A stretch of DNA of 64,000 bases from Eonycteris spelaea (GCA_003508835.1 PUFA01000284.1:638501-702500), one strand, 5' to 3'. Positions 34,746 to 44,900 are shown, counted from the stretch's first letter. Numbers and translations: made by a program. The notes: generated from the sequence alone by a model not told the origin.

Positions 34746-35107
34746 TGTTGTTCTGTTGCAGAAATTTTACAGAAAAATCAGACTGGCAAGAAACCAAGCA
34801 CCACTCGGAGAGTTGGAGAACTCAGGTTTATTATGCTGGCAGTCCCAGCAGAGCTAGTGCTCTGAAGTTCTGGGACCCAAGCTCAGGGCAACCTTGTTTT
34901 TAAGGGGCTTATCCACGCAGTTTACATTAGCCAGTTGGCATGGGCCAATTGGTTGATTTGTCCTCAGGCAGTTACAGAGCATGGAAGTTGCTATGGGTTA
35001 CAGGCAGTTACAAAGAGTTACAAAGTGCAGGAGTTTCAGACAGGAATTTAGGCAAAACATTCTGTTATAGCTGATCGTTTTGTAATGCATCATTTTAATG
35101 CTTCACA
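34746..35107 (-). mobile_element. Solo LTR of an endogenous retrovirus (class not fixed)
   Basis: About 360 bp, running TG to CA on the minus strand when bounded at 34746 and 35105-35107. The minus strand has an AATAAA signal (plus TTTATT at 34827-34832) and a TTAAAAA TATA-like box (about 34896-34903), in the order of a retroviral LTR. There is no adjacent gag, pol or env, so it is a solo LTR. Flanking duplications could not be identified. It interrupts the end of an older L1. Confidence 0.6.
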
Positions 35108-35500
35108 TCTTCTCCTGCTTACTTCCCCTTTTTCTCCTTCTTCCGCTCTAGGTTTACATCCCTCACATAAATTGTCACTTAAAGTCTTGTTTCAGTTTCT
35201 GTTTTCTAGAGGATAGTTATTATTTTAAAAAGTAAGGTGACCTAATTTGTATTTTAGAAAGATCACACTGTAAGTACTGACTTAGAAGTGGGGAAAACAG
35301 TTACATAATAATTGATGAGTTATTTGAACTATTTGATGGTGAAAAATAAAAAAAATAAAGATTCAACTGAAAAAGTTCAATTCATAGAACTTGGGAACAG
35401 ATATAGGGATAGGAAAGATGACTAAATTAAGGACAAAAAAATCTTTAACCCTTTAACTGAGTCTGATAATTATGAGTTTACTAGTTTTAAAATTGGGAGA
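35108..35500. other. Unassigned sequence
   Basis: Pyrimidine-rich at 35110-35150. The older L1 end expected here was not found, which suggests a deletion during or after LTR insertion. Confidence 0.4.
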
Positions 35501-35504
35501 AAGG

Positions 35505-36098
35505 CATTTCAAGCATTGAAAGATACACTCATACAGTTTTTTTTAACATTATTTTTAAATAATACATGCAAATGGTTCAAAATTCAGAAGTTACAAAAGG
35601 ACATACATACTGCCCCAAATCATCCAAATCCTTTAGAGACCACTGTAATCTGTTTTTATTCCTCTTATCAGAGATATTTGTGCATAAACCAATATACATA
35701 CATATTTGTCACATTTTTAAAAAAATAGTACCTTATTCTCCTTACTAAGAGGGTCATAGCATTTTTTTTAACTTAAAGTTTCAGTATTTAAAGATCTTCC
35801 TCATTTTTATGGCTACATAGTATTCTTTGTGTAGATATACCATAATTTATTTAACCAGTTTCCCCAACTTACGGTGACCTATGTATTTCCAATCTTCTTT
35901 TATTCCCTGTGAATTTAAACTTAAGATTCTGCTTACAAAGGATATATATGCACAACAAAGAATCCAGGCAAAACAAGATTGTATAAGGGGGAAAATAAAT
36001 TCTCCCAAAGTCCCAGCACCCAGTCAACATAAAACAATTTTTCAGTAAATAACCTTCTGAACATCTTTTTGCACAGATCCAATAGGATATATATTAGG
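35505..36098 (-). mobile_element. Old L1 fragment, antisense (left part)
   Basis: CATGCAAATGGTTCAAAATT, AGTTACAAAAGGACATACAT, ATGGCTACATAGTATTCTTT, TATACCATAATTTATTTAAC and AATAACCTTCTGAACATCTT follow the typical reverse-complement order of an old L1 end. It is then cut by the LTR at 36105. Confidence 0.55.
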
Positions 36099-36104
36099 GT
36101 AAAC

Positions 36105-36530
36105 TTTTTGTCAGCACCGAGCTGATCAAGAAGGGAAGGTTTCGGTGGTGAGACGCCCATTTGAAAGAACACACAAGGAGCCAACATGAAAATGAAAGAG
36201 CAAGCACCAACTTTATTGCCCGGAGTATGCATTTCTGCACTAGAGGACAGCATGGGCTTTATATGTCAGAGAACAATAGTGGCATTCTGCCACACATGCG
36301 TAATAAACAACAAGCATGAGTTAGGTGCAGGGACTTTACTACATTAATGTAACATTTTAAATCTGGAGTCCTATCCCTAGCCATGAGCCTGGATCAAAGC
36401 CAGACATGAGACTCACACTTTTCTACCTCCTGGCCCGAGAGTGGGGAAAGCATACAAATTAAGGCAAAAACAATCTAGACCTGGTTCTATAAAAAGGGAT
36501 GTTTTGCAATATAGCCAAGGCAGAAGGACA
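36105..36530 (-). mobile_element. Solo LTR with 6-bp target duplication
   Basis: About 425 bp bounded by GTAAAC at 36099-36104 and 36531-36536. On the minus strand it has TG at the 5' end (CA at 36529-36530), a TATA box (CATATAAAGC, plus 36253-36264), and an AATAAA signal about 45 bp further on (plus TTTATT near 36212-36217). It ends near the GGTGCTGACA phrase. An odd five A (minus) remain between the CA end at 36109 and the duplication. No retroviral genes adjoin it. Confidence 0.6.
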
Positions 36531-36849
36531 GTAAACTTCTTTTAATATTATAATTCAATTTGCAAGAAATAGAATTAAAGCCATTCGAACAGAAATATAT
36601 GAATTTTTCACACGATCCTTATTAGAGAGATTAGGGGGAAAATTTACCTTGCAACTTTGTTTAACTGATGTTCTGGGCTGAATCCACATTTTTCTGTTTC
36701 CCATATCCTCCTTTTTCTTGGTTTACTCCTAGAATTCACTGGAATGCATTCACAAGAAGCTACCAATAACAGAGTACACGCAAAATACATTTTCTAACTA
36801 TCGTGGGTCATAAAATATAAATGATCTGATATGGTGTTTTGTCTGATTT

Positions 36850-38130
36850 TAGATTTTAAGGTTAATAATTTTTCTTAGAACTTCAAAGATTTATTTCACT
36901 AACTTGCAGCTTCCCATCTTATTTTAGAAAATCTGTGCCTTTGTGACTCCGTTGCTTTATCGATAACATTTTTTGATATTATTTTGAGATGTGTATGACT
37001 ATTTGCAGCAAAGTGGCTACCTTATTGGACAGCACAAATCTAGAGCCTCATAACCTTCCAGTCTGGGGACTTTTCTCTATTATTTCTTTGATAATTTCTT
37101 TCCTCGGTTTCTCTCTTCCTCTTTTTAGAATTCCTTTTTTTTTTTTTTTCAGGTTTTGAACTTTAAAGAATAATCCTTCATGTCCTTTTTGTTTCTTCTC
37201 CTGTTTGCTGTCTTGCTGTCCTTTTGTTTTTACTAGCAGATTTCTTCTACCTTATAGTACCACCTATGTGCTGAATTTTTTATTTCAGGAATTATTCTTT
37301 GGTTTTTTCTTCTTTATCACAACTTTTTGCTCTTTTTTAAAATAATGATTTAATACTTTTACTGATGTCTTTTATTAGAATTTCATTATGTCTTGCTACT
37401 CCAATATCATTTCCCCCATCCCTCAGACTCACTTTCATTTCCTCAAATGTTTAACAATCCTTAATCTAATAGCCATAATTGCAACATGTTAAACAGCTGG
37501 TTAAGAGCTTGTGTTTCTGAATTATTGAGTTTTGCACTTGGTATTAGAATCATCAGAATGCCAGCTAATTTGCTAAGGGAACACAAAACTACAGAAGGTG
37601 AAGTTCTTTTCTCTGAGGCCACTCACTTTCTCCACAGAAAAACCTTAAATCTCCTGCCTATAATGTTTTGGGTCTGGAGGGAGTAGACATTTGACTTTTT
37701 TATCATATATTTTGAATGAGGGAGAGGCTATCAGTCAACTATCGTATACATAAACTTTTAACAAATCCTCCTGTCTTTATCTATGTTTCTCATCTTGCAC
37801 TCTGGTTTCTCCTAATTCTAAGCCTTTGTAGGACTCTAAGAGGCATATTGACTCCCTCGTCCATATTCTCCTTTATGAATACCAAAGTTATATCTTTCTT
37901 TGTCTACTACATGAATTATTGTGCTTGCATCTGCTTTTCATTTTCCAGAATTGCTAAGAACTCTTGATTCTGAAATATACTCTCTTGTTCTTCAACTTTT
38001 ATCTACTATTATCTATTTTTATCTACTATTATCTACTTCTACAGATTTATATGTGTTTATTCCTTTTATAGCATTTCAGAAGAATCTTTAGAGGAGCAAA
38101 TGATAAATATGTTCTATATCCCATCTTCAA
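36850..38130 (-). mobile_element. Old L1M sequence, antisense (candidate)
   Basis: Pyrimidine-rich text such as TTCTTTGATAATTTCTTTCC, TTTCTCTTCCTCTTTTTAGA, TGCTGAATTTTTTATTTCAG and ATTGCTAAGAACTCTTGATT resembles the antisense of an old L1 5' or ORF region. Very diverged, boundaries uncertain. A T15 run lies at 37135-37149. Confidence 0.35.
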
Positions 38131-38469
38131 ACATAAGCTTCTGATTTTCCTTTCCAAACATACAGCTTAAAGCTAATTATCACTAATTTTCTAGATCATT
38201 GTTCATCAAAATTAACCTAGATGGCTATAATATATTCCCAAACATCATTCTAAAAAACTATGGTTTGGAATGACTACATTAGGTAATAAAAATATTTATG
38301 TTTTAACAAACATTCCCGCAGTTATTTAAATGAACTGGTCTTTGAATACAATAAGGAAAACTGTCTTAAATAAACTAAAGTTTGACAAAAGATTGTTTAG
38401 AATAGTGTAGTGAATAAAGCAGGGCACTTCTTAATTGTTGAGAGGTTTTCAATTGTTTCCAAATTACAT

Positions 38470-38894
38470 ATTTATATCTGCTGTAATTATATACAGATAA
38501 TTGTGGTTTGCAACATTTTTTGCTTCTATTACGTTCCCTTTAGGGCTTAATATGTAGACATTTTTTTAAAATGTTTTATGAGCATGAAAAAAATATTGTG
38601 TTCTCTGAAAGGTAAATAATTTTAATATGCTTATTAGATTAATGATATCAGTTATATTAACTTTTTTAAAATGTCTAGGTCATTACTTATATTTTGTGTT
38701 CTGGAATTATCAAGAAATTAAGAGATATGTTAATATTTACCACTATTATCATTATACATTCAATGCTTCCTAAAATATCAAAATGTAGTTTCAAATATTT
38801 ATCTCCTGTACAATTTAAAACATGTTAGTCCATTACATTTTATATAATTATTTTTATCATATGTTTATCATATTTTTAATGATAATGTTTCTTC
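38470..38894 (-). mobile_element. Old L1 ORF2 endonuclease-region fragment, antisense (candidate)
   Basis: TATTGTGTTCTCTGAAAGGT, TTAGATTAATGATATCAGTT, ATGTCTAGGTCATTACTTAT and ATATTTACCACTATTATCAT follow the reverse complement of the older L1 ORF2 first half. It is interrupted at 38911 by a younger L1. Confidence 0.4.
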
Positions 38895-38910
38895 TACATT
38901 CTATGCTTTT

Positions 38911-39745
38911 TTTTCAGTGATTTTTTTTATTAAATTAATTGGGATGACATTGATAAATAAAATTATATAGATTTCAAGGGTACAATTCATTAATATGTCA
39001 TATGTATCTCGCATGTGTGTTTACCTCTCAAAGTTAAATTTCCTTCCATCACCATATATTTGACCTGTTTTACCTTTATCTACCCCACTTCTTCCACTCC
39101 TTCGCTCCAGTAACCACTAAACTATTGTCTATGTCTGAGTCTTTGTCTTGTTCATTTGTTGCTTTCAGTAGTATAGTTCACATTTGAGTGAAATCATATG
39201 GTTCTCAAAGTTTTTCTGTCTGACTTATTTCACTTAGCATGATAATCTTAAGATCCATCCATGTTGTTACAAACAGCAGTGTTTCATCTTTTCTTATGAC
39301 TGAATAATATTCCACTGTATAGATGTACCACATCTTCTTCATCTGATCTTCTAACATAGGACATTTCAGTTGTTTCCATGTCTTGGCCACTGTGAAAATG
39401 CTGCAATGAACATCGGGGTGCATATGTCTTTATGGATAAATTTAAAAATTTGGGGGGTAGATACCCAGAAAAGGGATTGCTGGGTTATGTAATTCTATTC
39501 TTAATTTTTTGAGGAACCTCCATACTGTTATTCATAGTGGCTGTACCAATTTACATTCCCATCAGCAATGTATGAGGGTTCCCTTTTCCCCACAACCTCT
39601 GCAACACTTGTTATTACCTATTCTGTTGATAAAAGCCATTCTAACAGATGCGGGGTGGTATGGTACCTCACTGTGGTTTTGATTTGTGTTTCTCTAATAG
39701 CTAGTGAAGTTGCGCAGCTTTTTATATACCTGTTTGGCCATTTGT
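38911..39745 (-). mobile_element. 5'-truncated L1, antisense, with 16-bp target duplication
   Basis: Plus-strand order: the reverse complement of the L1 3' end (AATTAATTGGGATGACATTG), 3' UTR, then the ORF2 C-terminus (AGCATGATAATCTTAAGATC, TAGATACCCAGAAAAGGGAT) up to AGTGAAGTTGCGCAGC. Flanks TACATTCTATGCTTTT (38895-38910) and TACATTTTATGCTTTT (39746-39761) match 15 of 16. About 835 bp, no intact frame. Both copies sit inside an older antisense L1. Confidence 0.9.
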
Positions 39746-39761
39746 TACATTTTATGCTTTT

Positions 39762-39895
39762 AACTTGAACTCAGTTTATAATAATAATATCAGTACTGAT
39801 TATTATCTGGTTTGTTTATAATTCTTAATTTTTAACTTGTAAGATTAAGTTATTTTGTTTTGGGCGGTAATCACATTTTTCATCCAATTTTATAT
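39762..39895 (-). mobile_element. Old L1 fragment, antisense, continuation (candidate)
   Basis: AT-rich sequence between the younger L1 and the 5S SINE that looks like a continuation of the older antisense L1 at 38470. Poorly resolved. Confidence 0.3.
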
Positions 39896-40112
39896 TCTTT
39901 TTTTTTTTTTTTTAGGCTAGGCAACCTTTGGTTGACCTCACAGATTACAAGGAACTTGTCATCTTACAATCCCTTTTTTTTAAAATTTTTTATGACTACA
40001 GCACCTGGTCTTCCTAGGTGGTCCCCCATCCAAGTACTAACCTGGCCCTATCCTGCTTAGCTTCTAAAATCAGACAAAATTAGGCTCGTTTAGGGTGGCA
40101 TGGCCAAAGACT
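39896..40112 (-). mobile_element. 5S rRNA-derived SINE (MEG-like)
   Basis: Read on the minus strand from 40111, the first ~115 nt align without gaps to vertebrate 5S rRNA with about 20 differences by eye, mostly transitions. The Pol III internal promoter is kept: box-A-like at 40049-40063 and box-C-like at 40026-40042. The head ends near 39993. A 5S-unrelated body of about 80 bp follows (39914-39992), then an A-tail of about 16 (T run 39898-39913). AATTTTATAT is perfectly duplicated at 39886-39895 and 40113-40122. The structure matches the fruit bat MEG SINEs. Tail and duplications are undamaged, so the insertion is fairly young. Confidence 0.85.
39993..40111 (-). pseudogene. 5S rRNA-like head of the SINE
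   Basis: About 119 nt, the length of a full 5S gene. It begins GTCTTTGGCCATGCCACC and keeps AAGCTAAGCAGG and TTAGTACTTGGATGGG. It is not a functional 5S gene: it carries about 20 substitutions and is joined to a SINE body and A-tail rather than to a 5S repeat unit or a T-run terminator. Confidence 0.85.
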
Positions 40113-40122
40113 AATTTTATAT

Positions 40123-41120
40123 ATATTTTTAAACTATTTTCATCCCAAGATATATGTATTATATGTTTTATGTGATATATAACATATATAGCATCATATA
40201 TTTTTTATTATATTTTTGGTTTTATAGTTGCCATTTTACCTTTATTGTAAGTAACTCATTTTTCCTTTCACTGGCAATTAGTCTTTATTCTTTAATTTCC
40301 CTTTAGAAATTTAGAAAATATAGTCCTTTGTTGTTTGTTTTTTTAAAGTATTTTATAACTTTTGAAAATTGTATTTAATTCTTTATTTCTCAGATAATTG
40401 AAATAGTGCCTATTAAGCTCTTAATACAAAAGAGATAAATGTTAGTTCACTTTGTCCATGATAATTATATTTTGCTTTGCTTGATTATATATTTGGATGA
40501 TTCATATAAATCTAGATATTTAAGTTTCTGTTGTGACATGTATCTAAATTGATTTTTGGCATTAATATAGTTCCTAGGAATCCTTAAGCTCAACTAGTAC
40601 TATTTATAGCACTATTATTAGTGGAATCATAGAAATGATTTTAAAAATTACTTTAACTTAGTATAAATTAATATCGATTTGTTCATCTATCAATCTTTTG
40701 AACTAGGGCCAAGATCTTTTCTTCTGATTAGGGTCCTTATTTTTAAAACAAAAATCATTCCCATAAAGTATTGTCTTATATTTTCAGTTTGGATTTCTTT
40801 AGAATTGAGTCTTGAGATCCGCAAAGCAATGTGTACAGAATTGAAAATGTTTTGTTTTTTCTACTTTATTCAAAAGGAGTTTGTAAATCTTATATTGAAA
40901 TTTAATTTATCACATCTTCCTAAAGTGTTCAACAGTTTTCATAGAAACAAATGTTTGGTATATCTTATTGGTTGATGTAACACTTGTGCTAATTACAGTG
41001 AAAGGTACAAATTTGGGGGAAGAAATAGAACTTACTTTTGGTAACCATACAACTCATCTGGTGAAAGCAGAAACACATGGCTATTAGCATAAAGGCTATT
41101 AGCTGCCAGCACAGGGAGTT
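40123..41120. other. AT-rich sequence, possibly old antisense L1 to about 40420
   Basis: 40130-40420 resembles the older antisense L1 interrupted by the SINE, but it is too diverged to bound. The rest is AT-rich with no recognised element. A 98-codon plus frame at 40679-40975 has no identifiable domain. Confidence 0.3.
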
Positions 41121-41124
41121 TTAC

Positions 41125-41325
41125 AGAAGTAATAAAGACCTGAGAGTGGGAAGGTAGATAAGGGTAAAAGGGATCAAAAATATGGTGGCAGAAGGAAATT
41201 TAACTTTGGGTGGTGAACACACAATGCAATATGCATATGATGTATTATTGAATTGTACACTTGAAATCTATATAATTTTATTAACCAATGTCACCTCAAT
41301 AAATTTAATAAAAATTTAAAAATCC
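41125..41325 (+). mobile_element. L1 3' UTR fragment
   Basis: AGTGGGAAGGTAGATAAGGG, GGTGGCAGAAGGAAATTTAA, GTGGTGAACACACAATGCAA, TTGTACACTTGAAATCTATA, TAACCAATGTCACCTCAATA and an A-rich tail. The same 3' UTR family as the end of the L1 at 32990, strongly 5'-truncated. Confidence 0.8.
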
Positions 41326-41329
41326 AAAT

Positions 41330-42160
41330 CTGACCAACTCCAAAAAAGAAAAAATAGGTAAAGGCCAAAAAATAGATTGACTTTTGTATCACCAGAGTAT
41401 ATCTAAAATCCAATACTAGAAATAAACTACAAAATTAGAAAAAGTTTACCAGAAAATATAGAAAGAGAAAATTGAAGAAACAAAAATAAATAAAAAAATA
41501 CTAAATCGAAGCCTTCATTCAGGTTTACTTCAGCCATTGAATGCATGGATGCATCTTATTTTTGTTGTTGTTGTTTGTTTTTTTCCAACAACTTGAGTTG
41601 CTGTATGAGAGTGACAAGGCAGTACATCACAGAAATGTTATGATTAAAGATATTATTTGTGAAGATAATAATTCAGTAAAAAAGTCCAAGATTTAACAAA
41701 ATGATATTATTCACATGTCCAAAAAACTTGCTAAAACTTTTGCCAGCACCTCCTCCTCCAGTAGTTTTGGTATGGAAGGGGTATAAAACCCCATACCAAG
41801 AGACCTTACTTAGTTCTGAGAAATATTGGGGCAGAATATCAATAACAGGTAAAACTGTCAGGTCAAATAAAATGTAATCTATCTTTTATAATGAACTCTT
41901 TGAGATCGAAACACCTTTATTTTATAAAGATTTGGTAAATACATCACCAAATCATAAAACTGAATTTTCTCTAGATTTCTAAAGTTCCCATATCCCATAT
42001 ATCCTTAAGAAAAAAATGGTATTGGCAATCCATCTCTTGAAAGCTCAATAAAATAACCAACTTATTGTCTTAAACAATGGAATATTTCTTGATGTTTACT
42101 ACTATTAGTAGTAAAAAGTCAATATTACTGCTATGTCTGCTGGGTCACAGGGCTGTAGAG
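41330..42160. other. Unassigned AT-rich sequence with one hairpin
   Basis: No gene recognised. Contains the inverted repeat at 41767-41799 and a (TTG)-type run near 41560-41575. Confidence 0.4.
41767..41799. repeat. Inverted repeat, 9-bp perfect stem
   Basis: TTGGTATGG (41767-41775) and CCATACCAA (41791-41799) are exact reverse complements around a 15-nt loop holding TATAAAA. The loop edges add GGGG and CCCC pairing. Confidence 0.85.
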
Positions 42161-42165
42161 ATGTA

Positions 42166-42620
42166 CAATAGTCTCCAATTATTCTCAGAGTATGCATTCC
42201 AAGACCCACAGTGGATACCTAAAACCACAGATGGCATCAAATCCTATATATACTGTTTTCTCTTATATATGCATACCTATGATAAAGCTTAATTTAAAAA
42301 TTAGGCATAGAGAGAGAATAGCAATAATTCCTAATAATAGAATAGAACAGTTATAACAATATACTGTAATAAAAGTTATGTGAATGTGGTCTCTTTTGAA
42401 ATATCTTGTATTGTACCTACAGTACGCTGGACAGATGGATGTTTCATGTCCCATCACTGGCGGGGTGGAGCAGGACAGCGAAAGTTTTCATTACGCTACT
42501 CAGAATAGCGTGCAATTTAAAACTTATGAATCGTTTATTTCTGAAATTTTCCATTTAATATTTTTGGACCGTCGTTCACTGCAGGTAACTGAAACCACAG
42601 ATAAGGAGGCTACTACTACG
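42166..42620 (+). mobile_element. Tigger7/MER44-like DNA transposon, internally deleted
   Basis: The left end CAATAGTCTCCAATTATTCT and right end GGAGGCTACTACTACG are related inverted repeats. Inside, in order, come CAAGACCCACAGTGGATACC, TAAAACCACAGATGGCATCA, ACTGTAATAAAAGTTATGTG, AATGTGGTCTCTTTTGAAAT and GGTAACTGAAACCACAGATA. Flanked by TA (42164-42165 and 42621-42622). About 455 bp without a transposase frame; the 71-, 64- and 79-codon frames across it are incidental. Confidence 0.8.
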
Positions 42621-42624
42621 TAAG

Positions 42625-44085
42625 TATCAGAGGTCACTACCCTGAGGCTACTAAAAGTCTAACAAGGCAAACACTCATGAGAAGTTAACAAACAAACCCA
42701 AAATAATATGAGATAAATACCAATCATGCAGTCTAGAAAATGTGGTCTCAAAGAATTTATTATCTTTACATCCTAACTTATTAAAAATGTAAAATATAAT
42801 TATGCCTATAAAACATCAATTCACAATCTGTTAATGATTTGACAAACGTAATCAATTTCTTAGTAATTGCAAGGTTTTGTTGTTGTTTGTTTGTTTGCTT
42901 ATTTTTTAGTGTTTTGCACTTTACCCATGTGACTGCTGGAATCATTTATGCCAACTCTGTTAGGCATAGATCAGTTTATGAAAATAGCTGTGTAAAAACA
43001 AGTACACTCCTCCTGCCTGGTAGTTTTGCAATTTATAGCCTTGGTAAACTAAGCATCCAAATAGCATCTTGATAACCTTTACAATAATAAGCCAAACGCT
43101 GTTACAATTGACATTTTTCCTGGATTAATTTGTGTATTCCATGATCTATATCTCACTCTTATCTGTTCCATGTCAGAACCCTTTGTTCTACAAGACTTCT
43201 TTTCTTGCAGTATTGATCCCTATTGATCTTAACCTAGTACAATGGTGAATAATTAAATATTTTCTCAAAGAAACAAGTCTTTCTCTCTTTTCAATATGAC
43301 CTTCACCCGATGTTCAAATAGTTCCAGCATTACTGAGAAATCTTTTTGGTGCAAACTTGACCTCTGTTGTCCTACTTTGAAAATGCACTTGATTGCTAAC
43401 AAGAGCCTTTAGAAATGTAACAGTGCTGATTTGTTAGATAATGAAATCCAAATTGTTCTAGAAAAAGGTGCAATTATACAGCATGTAATACACAAATAAA
43501 TTGACTTAATGTTACATTATAATGAAAACTGTGCAAAATCCTCTACACAAGCACAATAAAATAATAAAAAGTAATAGAACAGGTAATAGATGTAAAATAA
43601 ATGCTAAAAAAGTAGTTCAAATCATTTTCATACCAGTCAAAAGATACTGAGGAGGGCGCATCCAATCACAATAAAACACCAGAATGAAACACTTCTAAAT
43701 AGTAATATAAATTTTTGTGGACACTTCATGTCCCATGATGTGGAATTGACATATAGTTTGATTTTCTTTTTCCTAATGTAAGCCACAGTTTTACAGTCCT
43801 AGTGAAAACATTTTATTGCTGGGGATGTATTAGACATGGTTCATTTCCTTTCTCAGTATGGCTTTAATTTTCCACATCCATGGCTTGACACAGACCCAAA
43901 CACCAGAAGATGGTTGTCTGCTATAAACTATTTGGTTTTCTTTGATTGCTTTACAATTTAATCTATAGTTTATTCCATTAACCCTTTCCATTTTAATGCT
44001 GCCAAGTCTCCCAGCTCCTTAATATAAAGATAAACTTCCCCAAACATCTATGTTTATTTTGGTCTCTCATGCCCAGAGAATTATG
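42625..44085. other. Unassigned AT-rich sequence
   Basis: No gene or bounded repeat recognised. Short (TTTG) tract near 42880-42897. Confidence 0.4.
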
Positions 44086-44089
44086 TGCT

Positions 44090-44114
44090 GGGGTGAGGGG
44101 GTGGGGGCAGAGGG
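44090..44114 (+). other. G-quadruplex motif
   Basis: Four G runs: 44090-44093, 44097-44101, 44103-44107 and 44112-44114, with loops TGA, T and CAGA. This fits G3+N1-7 exactly on the plus strand. The only strict match noticed in the window. Confidence 0.8.
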
Positions 44115-44219
44115 ATGTTTTCTTTCTTTTTCAAGGCCCTGGGTAATTGCAAAATAATTGACATTTTACAATGAGGGGAGTTTTCCATTTTGCTTCATAA
44201 TACATTCATCATTATTCAT

Positions 44220-44900
44220 TCATTGGGTTCGGTTATATTCGTACTGATCTGCTGAGCCAAGAAAGTGCCACTGTCATTCTTTCTCCTCAAATCCCTGATC
44301 TTTCGAAGGGTGTGGGGCAGAGGGAGGAGGGGGGAATCCTTTCCCAGGCTGCAGTGTTGTCACACGATATCCTGTTCCTTCCGGCAGAGAAAGTGTATCT
44401 GGGAGGGTCACCAGATCAGCCTGTGCCTCGGGGCTGCTCGCCTCCAGTACAAAAGACTCGACTCAACTCACGTTAGTCTTCTAGGTGGCCTATCAGCGGT
44501 GACGGACTGCCAGCTCAGGCTGTGGGCGAGCAGTGATGACTGCCTTGAAATGCTAAGTGCTTAATTAAGGACCTTTCATATCAGTTATTGAGGCCTCCAT
44601 CTCCCATAGCCCTGGGCATTGTACTTTACCAAGGGCTCCCTGGAGCCGGAGCCAACTTTATTGCAGTGACAAGTAGAAAAAGAGAGAGAAACAAGTGGTT
44701 TCAATCCTCTCACGGCCTTCCCCAAATCTAAATACAATCCGACAGCTGACTAGTCATAGTCGGCCGACTCCTAAAAATATACTTTTTCATGTTCATGGAA
44801 ATATAGCAAACTTGTGTCTCACTCGCAGTGACGAACCGTGGAATCCTCTGAGAAGAACAATCTCATTGTTGGCAGCCTCGTAGTGCTCATGGGGCAAAAA
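44220..44900. promoter_or_regulatory. CpG-enriched non-repetitive block, candidate regulatory element
   Basis: About twenty CpG dinucleotides over 680 bp (for example TTCGGT, TTCGAAG, CTCGGG, GCGGTGACGG, GTCGGCCGACTC, CTCGCAGTGACGAACCG), while flanks of similar length hold few or none. No repeat recognised. Contains the 12-bp palindrome AGTCGGCCGACT at 44758-44769, TTAATTAA at 44561-44568 and a GC-box-like run. Three short frames cross it without domains. Retained CpGs suggest unmethylated or constrained DNA such as a distal enhancer or an unannotated promoter. Function not shown. Confidence 0.4.

Noticed and set aside
35933..36253. 106-codon minus frame
   Set aside because: It crosses LTR and L1 sequence. 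An LTR does not encode a protein here and the frame has no domain.
34746..36530. An internal provirus between the two LTRs
   Set aside because: The intervening 35108-36104 is L1-like and unassigned DNA with no retroviral gene content, and the two LTRs do not look like copies of each other.
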